A program made the translations under genes and the position numbers. Positions 43,088 through 58,017 of a DNA stretch of 64,000 bases are shown here, piece by piece. The stretch is from Bryoerythrophyllum caledonicum (Eukaryota; Streptophyta; Bryopsida; Pottiales; Pottiaceae), in assembly GCA_963971425.1 (NCBI GenBank), contig OZ020525.1, forward strand, positions 21,644,187 through 21,708,186, in the 5' to 3' direction. Position 1 is the stretch's first letter. Every line of letters begins with the position of its first letter. The notes under the pieces were generated by a model. It did no database searches. It worked only from the letters and a program-made list of their open reading frames with translations, and was not told the origin of the DNA.

Positions 43088-44688
43088 AATTTCTATTCAA
43101 TCTTTCATTCTAATTCTTTATTCCATTTTTTTATTCTAGTTTTTTTCATTCAATCTTTCATTCTATTTCTCTATTCTATTTTGTGATTCTAATTATCTCT
43201 ATTCAATCTTTCATTTTATTTCTTTATTCTATTTTTTGATTCTCTATTCTATTTTGTGATTCTAATTATTTCTATGCAATCTTTCATTCTATTTCTTTAT
43301 TCTAGTTATTTTTACTCAAGCTTTCATTCTATTTCTTTATTCGATGTTTTGATTCTCTATTCTATTTTGTGATTCTAATTATTTCTATTCGATCTTTCAT
43401 TCTATTTCTCTTCTCTATTTTTGATTCTCTTTTCTATTTTTTGATTCTAATCATTTCTATGCAATCTTTCATTCTATTTCTTTATTTTATTTTTTGATTC
43501 TAGTTTTTTCCATTCAATCTTTTGTTCTTTTTCTATATTCTATTTTGTGATTCTAATTAATTCTACGTAATCTTTCATTTTATTTCTTAATTCCCTAAAC
43601 TCTAACCCTAAACTCCAACCCTAACCCTAAACTCTAACCCTAACCCTAACCCTAATCCTAATGCTAACCCTAACCCTAATCCATCGTCCCCCCGTCCTTG
43701 TCCCCTTGTCCCCCATCCCCAAACCCTAATCCCCGCTCCGTCCTTTTATCCAAAACCCTAACTTTTAGCTGTCCATCCAAAAGCGTTATTCATCGACGCG
43801 TTCATCCATCGACATGTTTCTCATCCTATATTCTTTTATAGATATAGATTCTTTTTTTCTATATAAATCGTATGAAGATATAATTGTACAATAAAATATA
43901 TCGTATTGAGAAACAATTAGATATAAATCGTATGGAGATATAATTGTATGTAGAATATATATATATATATATAACATCTGTGTATGTAAAGTTGTAGGTT
44001 GGAAATATATGTATATATATATAAAATGTATCCACATATAATTCTTGTATGTTGTATATATGAATATAATGTATGTATGTAAAGTTGTATGTTGTATATA
44101 TTATACATAGATATAAATCGTATGGAGATATAATCGTACAATAATATATAAATCGTATCGAGAAACAATTATATATAAATCGTATGAAGATATAATTGTA
44201 TGTTGTATATATATATATATATACATATAACATCTGTGTATGTATAGTAACATAGTTGTGTGTTGTATGTATATAAATATATAAAACGAATCGATATATA
44301 ATTCTTGTGTGTTGTATATATGACTAAAATGTATGTATGTATACAAGTATGCTGTATATATAGATATAAATCGTATGGAGATATAATTGTGTGTTGTATA
44401 TATATATGTATATAACATTTGTGTATGTATAGTTGTAGGTTGGAAATATATATATATATAATGTATCGATAGAATATTATATATATATATAACATCTGTG
44501 TATGTATAGTTGTAGGTTGTATATATATATAAATATATAAAATGTATTGATATATAATTCTTGTATGTTGTATATATAAATACATATAACATCTGTGTAT
44601 GTATAGTAACATAGTTGTATGTTGGATATATATATAAATGTATAAAATGTATCGATATATAATTGTATGTTGTATGTATAATTATAGT
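43088..44688 (+). repeat. Satellite unit 18, class L (1601 bp)
   Basis: Telomere-like tract 43593-43679; C-rich block 43686-43720. T variant. Last of the four consecutive L units, followed by S unit 19. Confidence 0.93.
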
Positions 44689-46745
44689 AATTTCTATTCA
44701 ATCTTTCATTCTAATTCTTTATTCCATTTTTTTATTCTAGTTTTTTTCATTCAATCTTTCATTCTATTTCTCTATTCTATTTTGTGATTCTAATTATCTC
44801 TATTCAATCTTTCATTTTATTTCTTTATTCTATTTTTTAAACATTGAATACAACAAAAAATACTAAACTTAAACCCTAAACTCTAACTCTAACCCTAACC
44901 CTAATTCTAACCCTAACCCTAATCCATTGTCCCCCCGTCCTTGTCCCCTTGTCCCCCGTCCCCCGTCCTCCGTCCCCGTCCCTGTCCCCCGACCCCGTCC
45001 CCGTCCCCATCCCCAAACCCTAATCCCCGCTCCGTCCTTTTATCCAAAACCCTAACTTTTAGTTGTCCATCCAAAAGCGTTATTCATCGACGCATTCATC
45101 CATCGACATGTTTCTCATCCTGTATTCTTTTATAGATATAGATTCTTTTTTTCTATATAAATCGTATGAAGATATAATTGTACAATAAAATATATCGTAT
45201 TGAGAAACAATTAGATATAAATCGTATGGAGATATAATTGTATGTAGAATATATATATATATATAACATCTGTGTATGTAAAGTTGTAGGTTGGAAATAT
45301 ATGTATATATATATAAAATGTATCCACATATAATTCTTGTATGTTGTATATATGAATAAAATGTATGTATGTATAGTTGTATGTTGTATATATTATACAT
45401 AGATATAAATCGTATGGAGATAAAATTGTACAATAATATATATCGTATCGAGAAACAATTATATATAAAATGTATGAAGATATAATTATATGTTGTATAT
45501 ATATATACATATAATAACATCTGTGTATGTATAGTTGTATGTTGGATATATATAAATATAAAATGTATCAGTATATAATTATTGTATGACATTGTATATA
45601 TGTATAAAATGTATGTATGTATAGTTGTATGTTGTAGATATAAATTTGTATGTTATATAGATATAAATCGTATGGAGATATAATTGGGTGTTGTATATAT
45701 ATATATAACATCTACGTATGTATACTTGTAGGTTGGAAATATATGTATATATATAATGTATCAATATATAATTGTATGTTGTATATATATATACATATAA
45801 CATCTGTGTATGAATAATAACATAGTTGTATGTTGGATATATATAAATATATAAAATGAATGGATATATAATTCTTGTGTGTTGTATATATGACTAAAAT
45901 GTATGTATGTATACAAGTATGCTGTATATATAGATATAAATCGTATGGAGATATAATTTTGTGTTGTATATATATATATATAACATCTGTGTATGTATAG
46001 TTGTAGGTTGGAAATATATATATATAATGTATCAATAGAATATTATATATATAACATCTGTGTATGTAAAGTTGTAGGTTGGAAATATATATATATATAA
46101 AATGTATCGATATATAATTATTGTATGTTGTATATGTATATACATATAACATCTGTGTACGTATAGTAACATACTTATAGGTTGGATATATATAAATATA
46201 TAAAATATATCGATATATAATTATTGTATGTTGTATATATGTATAAAATGTATGTATGTATAGTTGTATGTTGTATATATTATACATAGATATAAATCGT
46301 ATGGAGATATAATTGTGTGTTGAATATATATAAAACATCTGTGTATGTATAGTTGTAGGTTGTATATATTATATATAAATATATAAAATGTATCGATATA
46401 TAATTATTGTATGTTGTATATATAAATACATATAACATCTGTGTATGTATACTAACATAGATATAGGTTGGATATATATAAATATATAAAATGCATCGAT
46501 ATATAATTATTGTATGTTGTATATATGTATAAAATGTATGTTTGTATAGTTGTATGTTGTTTATAAAGATATAAATCGTATGGAGATATAATTGTGTGTT
46601 GAATATATATAAAACATGTGTGTATGTATAGTTGTAGGTTGTATATATATATAAATATATAAAATGTATTGATATATAATTCTTGTATGTTGTATATATA
46701 AATACATATAACATCTGTGTATGTATACTAACATAGTTGTATGTT

Positions 46746-46810
<65 letters not shown>

Positions 46811-47487
46811 GTATCGATATATAATTATTGTATGTTGTATATATGTATAAAATGTATGTTTGTATAGTTGTATGTTGTTTATAAAGATATAAATCGTATG
46901 GAGATATAATTGTGTGTTGAATATATATAAAACATGTGTGTATGTATAGTTGTAGGTTGTATATATATAAAAATATATAAAATGTATTGATATATAATTC
47001 TTGTATGTTGTATATATAAATACATATAACATCTGTGTATGTATACTAACATAGTTGTGTGTTGTATGTATATAAATATATAAAACGAATCGATATATAA
47101 TTCTTGTGTGTTGTATATATGACTAAAATGTATGTATGTATACAAGTATGCTGTATATATAGATATAAATCGTATGGAGATATAATTGTGTGTTGTATAT
47201 ATATATGTATATAACATTTGTGTATGTATAGTTGTAGGTTGGAAATATATATATATATAATGTATCGATAGAATATTATATATATATATAACATCTGTGT
47301 ATGTATAGTTGTAGGTTGTATATATATATAAATATATAAAATGTATTGATATATAATTCTTGTATGTTGTATATATAAATACATATAACATCTGTGTATG
47401 TATAGTAACATAGTTGTATGTTGGATATATATATAAATGTATAAAATGTATCGATATATAATTGTATGTTGTATGTATAATTATAGT
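44689..47487 (+). repeat. Satellite unit 19, class S (2799 bp)
   Basis: Telomere-like tract 44871-44924; C-rich block 44929-45014, full form. TA tract 46748-46808 (61 bp). It shares CATAGATATAGGTTGG (near 46459) with unit 14, but not that unit's shortened C-rich block. This suggests exchange within the array. Confidence 0.92.
46748..46808. repeat. (TA)n microsatellite, unit 19
   Basis: A pure alternating run of 61 bases, matching the length in unit 14, with which this unit shares another variant. Confidence 0.93.
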
Positions 47488-49088
47488 AATTTCTATTCAA
47501 TCTTTCATTCTAATTCTTTATTCCATTTTTTTATTCTAGTTTTTTTCATTCAATCTTTCATTCTATTTCTCTATTCTATTTTGTGATTCTAATTATCTCT
47601 ATTCAATCTTTCATTTTATTTCTTTATTCTATTTTTTGATTCTCTATTCTATTTTGTGATTCTAATTATTTCTATGCAATCTTTCATTCTATTTCTTTAT
47701 TCTAGTTATTTTTACTCAAGCTTTCATTCTATTTCTTTATTCGATGTTTTGATTCTCTATTCTATTTTGTGATTCTAATTATTTCTATTCGATCTTTCAT
47801 TCTATTTCTCTTCTCTACTTTTGATTCTCTTTTCTATTTTTTGATTCTAATCATTTCTATGCAATCTTTCATTCTATTTCTTTATTTTATTTTTTGATTC
47901 TAGTTTTTTCCATTCAATCTTTTGTTCTTTTTCTATATTCTATTTTGTGATTCTAATTAATTCTACGTAATCTTTCATTTTATTTCTTAATTCCCTAAAC
48001 TCTAACCCTAAACTCCAACCCTAACCCTAAACTCTAACCCTAACCCTAACCCTAATCCTAATGCTAACCCTAACCCTAATCCATCGTCCCCCCGTCCTTG
48101 TCCCCTTGTCCCCCATCCCCAAACCCTAATCCCCGCTCCGTCCTTTTATCCAAAACCCTAACTTTTAGCTGTCCATCCAAAAGCGTTATTCATCGACGCG
48201 TTCATCCATCGACATGTTTCTCATCCTATATTCTTTTATAGATATAGATTCTTTTTTTCTATATAAATCGTATGAAGATATAATTGTACAATAAAATATA
48301 TCGTATTGAGAAACAATTAGATATAAATCGTATGGAGATATAATTGTATGTAGAATATATATATATATATATAACATCTGTGTATGTAAAGTTGTAGGTT
48401 GGAAATATATGTACATATATATAAAATGTATCCACATATAATTCTTGTATGTTGTATATATGAATATAATGTATGTATGTAAAGTTGTATGTTGTATATA
48501 TTATACATAGATATAAATCGTATGGAGATATAATCGTACAATAATATATAAATCGTATCGAGAAACAATTATATATAAATCGTATGAAGATATAATTGTA
48601 TGTTGTATATATATATATATATACATATAACATCTGTGTATGTATAGTAACATAGTTGTGTGTTGTATGTATATAAATATATAAAACGAATCGATATATA
48701 ATTCTTGTGTGTTGTATATATGACTAAAATGTATGTATGTATACAAGTATGCTGTATATATAGATATAAATCGTATGGAGATATAATTGTGTGTTGTATA
48801 TATATATGTATATAACATTTGTGTATGTATAGTTGTAGGTTGGAAATATATATATATATAATGTATCGATAGAATATTATATATATATATAACATCTGTG
48901 TATGTATAGTTGTAGGTTGTATATATATATAAATATATAAAATGTATTGATATATAATTCTTGTATGTTGTATATATAAATACATATAACATCTGTGTAT
49001 GTATAGTAACATAGTTGTATGTTGGATATATATATAAATGTATAAAATGTATCGATATATAATTGTATGTTGTATGTATAATTATAGT
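47488..49088 (+). repeat. Satellite unit 20, class L (1601 bp)
   Basis: Telomere-like tract 47993-48079; C-rich block 48086-48120. C variant in the T-rich block. Private GTACATATAT for GTATATATAT near 48414. Confidence 0.93.
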
Positions 49089-50077
49089 AATTTCTATTCA
49101 ATCTTTCATTCTAATTCTTTATTCCATTTTTTTATTCTAGTTTTTTTCATTCAATCTTTCATTCTATTTCTCTATTCTATTTTGTGATTCTAATTATCTC
49201 TATTCAATCTTTCATTTTATTTCTTTATTCTATTTTTTAAACATTGAATACAACAAAAAATACTAAACTTAAACCCTAAACTCTAACTCTAACCCTAACC
49301 CTAATTCTAACCCTAACCCTAATCCATTGTCCCCCCGTCCTTGTCCCCTTGTCCCCCGTCCCCCGTCCTCCGTCCCCGTCCCTGTCCCCCGACCCCGTCC
49401 CCGTCCCCATCCCCAAACCCTAATCCCCGCTCCGTCCTTTTATCCAAAACCCTAACTTTTAGTTGTCCATCCAAAAGCGTTATTCATCGACGCATTCATC
49501 CATCGACATGTTTCTCATCCTGTATTCTTTTATAGATATAGATTCTTTTTTTCTATATAAATCGTATGAAGATATAATTGTACAATAAAATATATCGTAT
49601 TGAGAAACAATTAGATATAAATCGTANNNNNNNNNNNNNNNNNNNNNNNNNNNNNNNNNNNNNNNNNNNNNNNNNNNNNNNNNNNNNNNNNNNNNNNNNN
49701 NNNNNNNNNNNNNNNNNNNNNNNNNNNNNNNNNNNNNNNNNNNNNNNNNNNNNNNNNNNNNNNNNNNNNNNNNNNNNNNNNNNNNNNNNNNNNNNNNNNN
49801 NNNNNNNNNNNNNNNNNNNNNNNNNNGGTTGGAAATATATATATATATAATGTATCGATAGAATATTATATATATATATAACATCTGTGTATGTATAGTT
49901 GTAGGTTGTATATATATATAAATATATAAAATGTATTGATATATAATTCTTGTATGTTGTATATATAAATACATATAACATCTGTGTATGTATAGTAACA
50001 TAGTTGTATGTTGGATATATATATAAATGTATAAAATGTATCGATATATAATTGTATGTTGTATGTATAATTATAGT
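49089..50077 (+). repeat. Satellite unit 21, class S, interrupted by assembly gap
   Basis: Telomere-like tract 49271-49324; C-rich block 49329-49414, full form. Only the start of the AT array (to 49626) and its last 251 bases (from 49827) are present, separated by N. With 789 known bases it is much shorter than any intact S unit, so most of its AT array is missing. Confidence 0.9.
49627..49826. other. Assembly gap, 200 N
   Basis: Exactly 200 N, a round placeholder length. In unit 23 the same two flanking words are about 1976 bp apart (52217-54192). In L unit 7 they are about 509 bp apart (20997-21505). The true gap is therefore probably about 2.0 kb, or at least about 0.5 kb. Confidence 0.97.
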
Positions 50078-51678
50078 AATTTCTATTCAATCTTTCATTC
50101 TAATTCTTTATTCCATTTTTTTATTCTAGTTTTTTTCATTCAATCTTTCATTCTATTTCTCTATTCTATTTTGTGATTCTAATTATCTCTATTCAATCTT
50201 TCATTTTATTTCTTTATTCTATTTTTTGATTCTCTATTCTATTTTGTGATTCTAATTATTTCTATGCAATCTTTCATTCTATTTCTTTATTCTAGTTATT
50301 TTTACTCAAGCTTTCATTCTATTTCTTTATTCGATGTTTTGATTCTCTATTCTATTTTGTGATTCTAATTATTTCTATTCGATCTTTCATTCTATTTCTC
50401 TTCTCTATTTTTGATTCTCTTTTCTATTTTTTGATTCTAATCATTTCTATGCAATCTTTCATTCTATTTCTTTATTTTATTTTTTGATTCTAGTTTTTTC
50501 CATTCAATCTTTTGTTCTTTTTCTATATTCTATTTTGTGATTCTAATTAATTCTACGTAATCTTTCATTTTATTTCTTAATTCCCTAAACTCTAACCCTA
50601 AACTCCAACCCTAACCCTAAACTCTAACCCTAACCCTAACCCTAATCCTAATGCTAACCCTAACCCTAATCCATCGTCCCCCCGTCCTTGTCCCCTTGTC
50701 CCCCATCCCCAAACCCTAATCCCCGCTCCGTCCTTTTATCCAAAACCCTAACTTTTAGCTGTCCATCCAAAAGCGTTATTCATCGACGCGTTCATCCATC
50801 GACATGTTTCTCATCCTATATTCTTTTATAGATATAGATTCTTTTTTTCTATATAAATCGTATGAAGATATAATTGTACAATAAAATATATCGTATTGAG
50901 AAACAATTAGATATAAATCGTATGGAGATATAATTGTATGTAGAATATATATATATATATATAACATCTGTGTATGTAAAGTTGTAGGTTGGAAATATAT
51001 GTATATATATATAAAATGTATCCACATATAATTCTTGTATGTTGTATATATGAATATAATGTATGTATGTAAAGTTGTATGTTGTATATATTATACATAG
51101 ATATAAATCGTATGGAGATATAATCGTACAATAATATATAAATCGTATCGAGAAACAATTATATATAAATCGTATGAAGATATAATTGTATGTTGTATAT
51201 ATATATATATATACATATAACATCTGTGTATGTATAGTAACATAGTTGTGTGTTGTATGTATATAAATATATAAAACGAATCGATATATAATTCTTGTGT
51301 GTTGTATATATGACTAAAATGTATGTATGTATACAAGTATGCTGTATATATAGATATAAATCGTATGGAGATATAATTGTGTGTTGTATATATATATGTA
51401 TATAACATTTGTGTATGTATAGTTGTAGGTTGGAAATATATATATATATAATGTATCGATAGAATATTATATATATATATAACATCTGTGTATGTATAGT
51501 TGTAGGTTGTATATATATATAAATATATAAAATGTATTGATATATAATTCTTGTATGTTGTATATATAAATACATATAACATCTGTGTATGTATAGTAAC
51601 ATAGTTGTATGTTGGATATATATATAAATGTATAAAATGTATCGATATATAATTGTATGTTGTATGTATAATTATAGT
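50078..51678 (+). repeat. Satellite unit 22, class L (1601 bp)
   Basis: Telomere-like tract 50583-50669; C-rich block 50676-50710. T variant; standard period. Confidence 0.93.
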
Positions 51679-54443
51679 AATTTCTATTCAATCTTTCATT
51701 CTAATTCTTTATTCCATTTTTTTATTCTAGTTTTTTTCATTCAATCTTTCATTCTATTTCTCTATTCTATTTTGTGATTCTAATTATCTCTATTCAATCT
51801 TTCATTTTATTTCTTTATTCTATTTTTTAAACATTGAATACAACAAAAAATACTAAACTTAAACCCTAAACTCTAACTCTAACCCTAACCCTAATTCTAA
51901 CCCTAACCCTAATCCATTGTCCCCCCGTCCTTGTCCCCTTGTCCCCCGTCCCCCGTCCTCCGTCCCCGTCCCTGTCCCCCGACCCCGTCCCCGTCCCCAT
52001 CCCCAAACCCTAATCCCCGCTCCGTCCTTTTATCCAAAACCCTAACTTTTAGTTGTCCATCCAAAAGCGTTATTCATCGACGCATTCATCCATCGACATG
52101 TTTCTCATCCTGTATTCTTTTATAGATATAGATTCTTTTTTTCTATATAAATCGTATGAAGATATAATTGTACAATAAAATATATCGTATTGAGAAACAA
52201 TTAGATATAAATCGTATGGAGATATAATTGTATGTAGAATATATATATATATATATAACATCTGTGTATGTAAAGTTGTAGGTTGGAAATATATGTATAT
52301 ATATATAAAATGTATCCACATATAATTCTTGTATGTTGTATATATGAATAAAATGTATGTATGTATAGTTGTATGTTGTATATATTATACATAGATATAA
52401 ATCGTATGGAGATAAAATTGTACAATAATATATATCGTATCGAGAAACAATTATATATAAAATGTATGAAGATATAATTATATGTTGTATATATATATAC
52501 ATATAATAACATCTGTGTATGTATAGTTGTATGTTGGATATATATAAATATAAAATGTATCAGTATATAATTATTGTATGACATTGTATATATGTATAAA
52601 ATGTATGTATGTATAGTTGTATGTTGTAGATATAAATTTGTATGTTATATAGATATAAATCGTATGGAGATATAATTGGGTGTTGTATATATATATATAA
52701 CATCTACGTATGTATACTTGTAGGTTGGAAATATATGTATATATATAATGTATCAATATATAATTGTATGTTGTATATATATATATATATAACATCTGTG
52801 TATGAATAATAACATAGTTGTATGTTGGATATATATAAATATATAAAATGAATGGATATATAATTCTTGTGTGTTGTATATATGACTAAAATGTATGTAT
52901 GTATACAAGTATGCTGTATATATAGATATAAATCGTATGGAGATATAATTTTGTGTTGTATATATATATATATAACATCTGTGTATGTATAGTTGTAGGT
53001 TGGAAATATATATATATAATGTATCAATAGAATATTATATATATAACATCTGTGTATGTAAAGTTGTAGGTTGGAAATATATATATATATAAAATGTATC
53101 GATATATAATTATTGTATGTTGTATATGTATATACATATAACATCTGTGTACGTATAGTAACATACTTATAGGTTGGATATATATAAATATATAAAATAT
53201 ATCGATATATAATTATTGTATGTTGTATATATGTATAAAATGTATGTATGTATAGTTGTATGTTGTATATATTATACATAGATATAAATCGTATGGAGAT
53301 ATAATTGTGTGTTGAATATATATAAAACATCTGTGTATGTATAGTTGTAGGTTGTATATATTATATATAAATATATAAAATGTATCGATATATAATTATT
53401 GTATGTTGTATATATAAATACATATAACATCTGTGTATGTATACTAACATAGTTATAGGTTGGATATATATAAATATATAAAATGCATCGATATATAATT
53501 ATTGTATGTTGTATATATGTATAAAATGTATGTTTGTATAGTTGTATGTTGTTTATAAAGATATAAATCGTATGGAGATATAATTGTGTGTTGAATATAT
53601 ATAAAACATGTGTGTATGTATAGTTGTAGGTTGTATATACATATAAATATATAAAATGTATTGATATATAATTCTTGTATGTTGTATATATAAATACATA
53701 TAACATCTGTGTATGTATACTAACATAGTTGTATGTTGGATATATATATATATATATATATATAATGTATCGATATATAATTATTGTATGTTGTATATAT
53801 GTATAAAATGTATGTTTGTATAGTTGTATGTTGTTTATAAAGATATAAATCGTATGGAGATATAATTGTGTGTTGAATATATATAAAACATGTGTGTATG
53901 TATAGTTGTAGGTTGTATATATATAAAAATATATAAAATGTATTGATATATAATTCTTGTATGTTGTATATATAAATACATATAACATCTGTGTATGTAT
54001 AGTAACATAGTTGTGTGTTGTATGTATATAAATATATAAAACGAATCGATATATAATTCTTGTGTGTTGTATATATGACTAAAATGTATGTATGTATACA
54101 AGTATGCTGTATATATAGATATAAATCGTATGGAGATATAATTGTGTGTTGTATATATATATGTATATAACATTTGTGTATGTATAGTTGTAGGTTGGAA
54201 ATATATATATATATAATGTATCGATAGAATATTATATATATATATAACATCTGTGTATGTATAGTTGTAGGTTGTATATATATATAAATATATAAAATGT
54301 ATTGATATATAATTCTTGTATGTTGTATATATAAATACATATAACATCTGTGTATGTATAGTAACATAGTTGTATGTTGGATATATATATAAATGTATAA
54401 AATGTATCGATATATAATTGTATGTTGTATGTATAATTATAGT
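51679..54443 (+). repeat. Satellite unit 23, class S (2765 bp)
   Basis: Telomere-like tract 51861-51914; C-rich block 51919-52004, full form. TA tract 53740-53764 is short (25 bp). Private changes are T for C near 52786, and C in GTATATACATATAAAT near 53640. Confidence 0.92.
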
Positions 54444-57224
54444 AATTTCTATTCAATCTTTCATTCTAATTCTTTATTCCATTTTTTTATTCTAGTTTTT
54501 TTCATTCAATCTTTCATTCTATTTCTCTATTCTATTTTGTGATTCTAATTATCTCTATTCAATCTTTCATTTTATTTCTTTATTCTATTTTTTAAACATT
54601 GAATACAACAAAAAATACTAAACTTAAACCCTAAACTCTAACTCTAACCCTAACCCTAATTCTAACCCTAACCCTAATCCATTGTCCCCCCGTCCTTGTC
54701 CCCTTGTCCCCCGTCCCCCGTCCTCCGTCCCCGTCCCTGTCCCCCGACCCCGTCCCCGTCCCCATCCCCAAACCCTAATCCCCGCTCCGTCCTTTTATCC
54801 AAAACCCTAACTTTTAGTTGTCCATCCAAAAGCGTTATTCATCGACGCATTCATCCATCGACATGTTTCTCATCCTGTATTCTTTTATAGATATAGATTC
54901 TTTTTTTCTATATAAATCGTATGAAGATATAATTGTACAATAAAATATATCGTATTGAGAAACAATTAGATATAAATCGTATGGAGATATAATTGTATGT
55001 AGAATATATATATATATATATAACATCTGTGTATGTAAAGTTGTAGGTTGGAAATATATGTATATATATATAAAATGTATCCACATATAATTCTTGTATG
55101 TTGTATATATGAATAAAATGTATGTATGTATAGTTGTATGTTGTATATATTATACATAGATATAAATCGTATGGAGATAAAATTGTACAATAATATATAT
55201 CGTATCGAGAAACAATTATATATAAAATGTATGAAGATATAATTATATGTTGTATATATATATACATATAATAACATCTGTGTATGTATAGTTGTATGTT
55301 GGATATATATAAATATAAAATGTATCAGTATATAATTATTGTATGACATTGTATATATGTATAAAATGTATGTATGTATAGTTGTATGTTGTAGATATAA
55401 ATTTGTATGTTATATAGATATAAATCGTATGGAGATATAATTGGGTGTTGTATATATATATATAACATCTACGTATGTATACTTGTAGGTTGGAAATATA
55501 TGTATATATATAATGTATCAATATATAATTGTATGTTGTATATATATATACATATAACATCTGTGTATGAATAATAACATAGTTGTATGTTGGATATATA
55601 TAAATATATAAAATGAATGGATATATAATTCTTGTGTGTTGTATATATGACTAAAATGTATGTATGTATACAAGTATGCTGTATATATAGATATAAATCG
55701 TATGGAGATATAATTTTGTGTTGTATATATATATATATAACATCTGTGTATGTATAGTTGTAGGTTGGAAATATATATATATAATGTATCAATAGAATAT
55801 TATATATATAACATCTGTGTATGTAAAGTTGTAGGTTGGAAATATATATATATATAAAATGTATCGATATATAATTATTGTATGTTGTATATGTATATAC
55901 ATATAACATCTGTGTACGTATAGTAACATACTTATAGGTTGGATATATATAAATATATAAAATATATCGATATATAATTATTGTATATTGTATATATGTA
56001 TAAAATGTATGTATGTATAGTTGTATGTTGTATATATTATACATAGATATAAATCGTATGGAGATATAATTGTGTGTTGAATATATATAAAACATCTGTG
56101 TATGTATAGTTGTAGGTTGTATATATTATATATAAATATATAAAATGTATCGATATATAATTATTGTATGTTGTATATATAAATACATATAACATCTGTG
56201 TATGTATACTAACATAGTTATAGGTTGGATATATATAAATATATAAAATGCATCGATATATAATTATTGTATGTTGTATATATGTATAAAATGTATGTTT
56301 GTATAGTTGTATGTTGTTTATAAAGATATAAATCGTATGGAGATATAATTGTGTGTTGAATATATATAAAACATGTGTGTATGTATAGTTGTAGGTTGTA
56401 TATATATATAAATATATAAAATGTATTGATATATAATTCTTGTATGTTGTATATATAAATACATATAACATCTGTGTATGTATACTAACATAGTTGTATG
56501 TTGGATATATATATATATATATATATATAATGTATCGATATATAATTATTGTATGTTGTATATATGTATAAAATGTATGTTTGTATAGTTGTATGTTGTT
56601 TATAAAGATATAAATCGTATGGAGATATAATTGTGTGTTGTATATATATATGTATATAACATTTGTGTATGTATAGTTGTAGGTTGGAAATATATATATA
56701 TAATGTATCGATAGAATATTATATATATATATAACATCTGTGTATGTATAGTTGTAGGTTGTATATATATAAAAATATATAAAATGTATTGATATATAAT
56801 TCTTGTATGTTGTATATATAAATACATATAACATCTGTGTATGTATACTAACATAGTTGTGTGTTGTATGTATATAAATATATAAAACGAATCGATATAT
56901 AATTCTTGTGTGTTGTATATATGACTAAAATGTATGTATGTATACAAGTATGTTGTTTATAAAGATATAAATCGTATGGAGATATAATTGTGTGTTGTAT
57001 ATATATATGTATATAACATTTGTGTATGTATAGTTGTAGGTTGGAAATATATATATATATAATGTATCGATAGAATATTATATATATATATAACATCTGT
57101 GTATGTATAGTTGTAGGTTGTATATATATATAAATATATAAAATGTATTGATATATAATTCTTGTATGTTGTATATATAAATACATATAACATCTGTGTA
57201 TGTATACTAACATAGTTGTATGTT

Positions 57225-57261
<37 letters not shown>

Positions 57262-58017
57262 GTATCGATATATAATTATTGTATGTTGTATATATGTATA
57301 AAATGTATGTTTGTATAGTTGTATGTTGTTTATAAAGATATAAATCGTATGGAGATATAATTGTGTGTTGTATATATATATGTATATAACATTTGTGTAT
57401 GTATAGTTGTAGGTTGGAAATATATATATATAATGTATCGATAGAATATTATATATATATATAACATCTGTGTATGTATAGTTGTAGGTTGTATATATAT
57501 AAAAATATATAAAATGTATTGATATATAATTCTTGTATGTTGTATATATAAATACATATAACATCTGTGTATGTATACTAACATAGTTGTGTGTTGTATG
57601 TATATAAATATATAAAACGAATCGATATATAATTCTTGTGTGTTGTATATATGACTAAAATGTATGTATGTATACAAGTATGTTGTTTATAAAGATATAA
57701 ATCGTATGGAGATATAATTGTGTGTTGTATATATATATGTATATAACATTTGTGTATGTATAGTTGTAGGTTGGAAATATATATATATAATGTATCGATA
57801 GAATATTATATATATATATAACATCTGTGTATGTATAGTTGTAGGTTGTATATATATAAAAATATATAAAATGTATTGATATATAATTCTTGTATGTTGT
57901 ATATATAAATACATATAACATCTGTGTATGTATAGTAACATAGTTGTATGTTGGATATATATATAAATGTATAAAATGTATCGATATATAATTGTATGTT
58001 GTATGTATAATTATAGT
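54444..58017 (+). repeat. Satellite unit 24, class S (3574 bp, longest)
   Basis: Telomere-like tract 54626-54679; C-rich block 54684-54769, full form. The AT array carries extra chimeric M/N modules in which GTATACAAGTATG runs into TTGTTTATAAAG (near 56948 and 57678). Otherwise this is seen only in the partial unit and unit 1. TA tracts are 56505-56527 and 57227-57259. Private A at 55987. Confidence 0.92.

Noticed and set aside
49578..49850. Frame spanning the N run
   Set aside because: Most codons are unknown bases, so it has no meaning.
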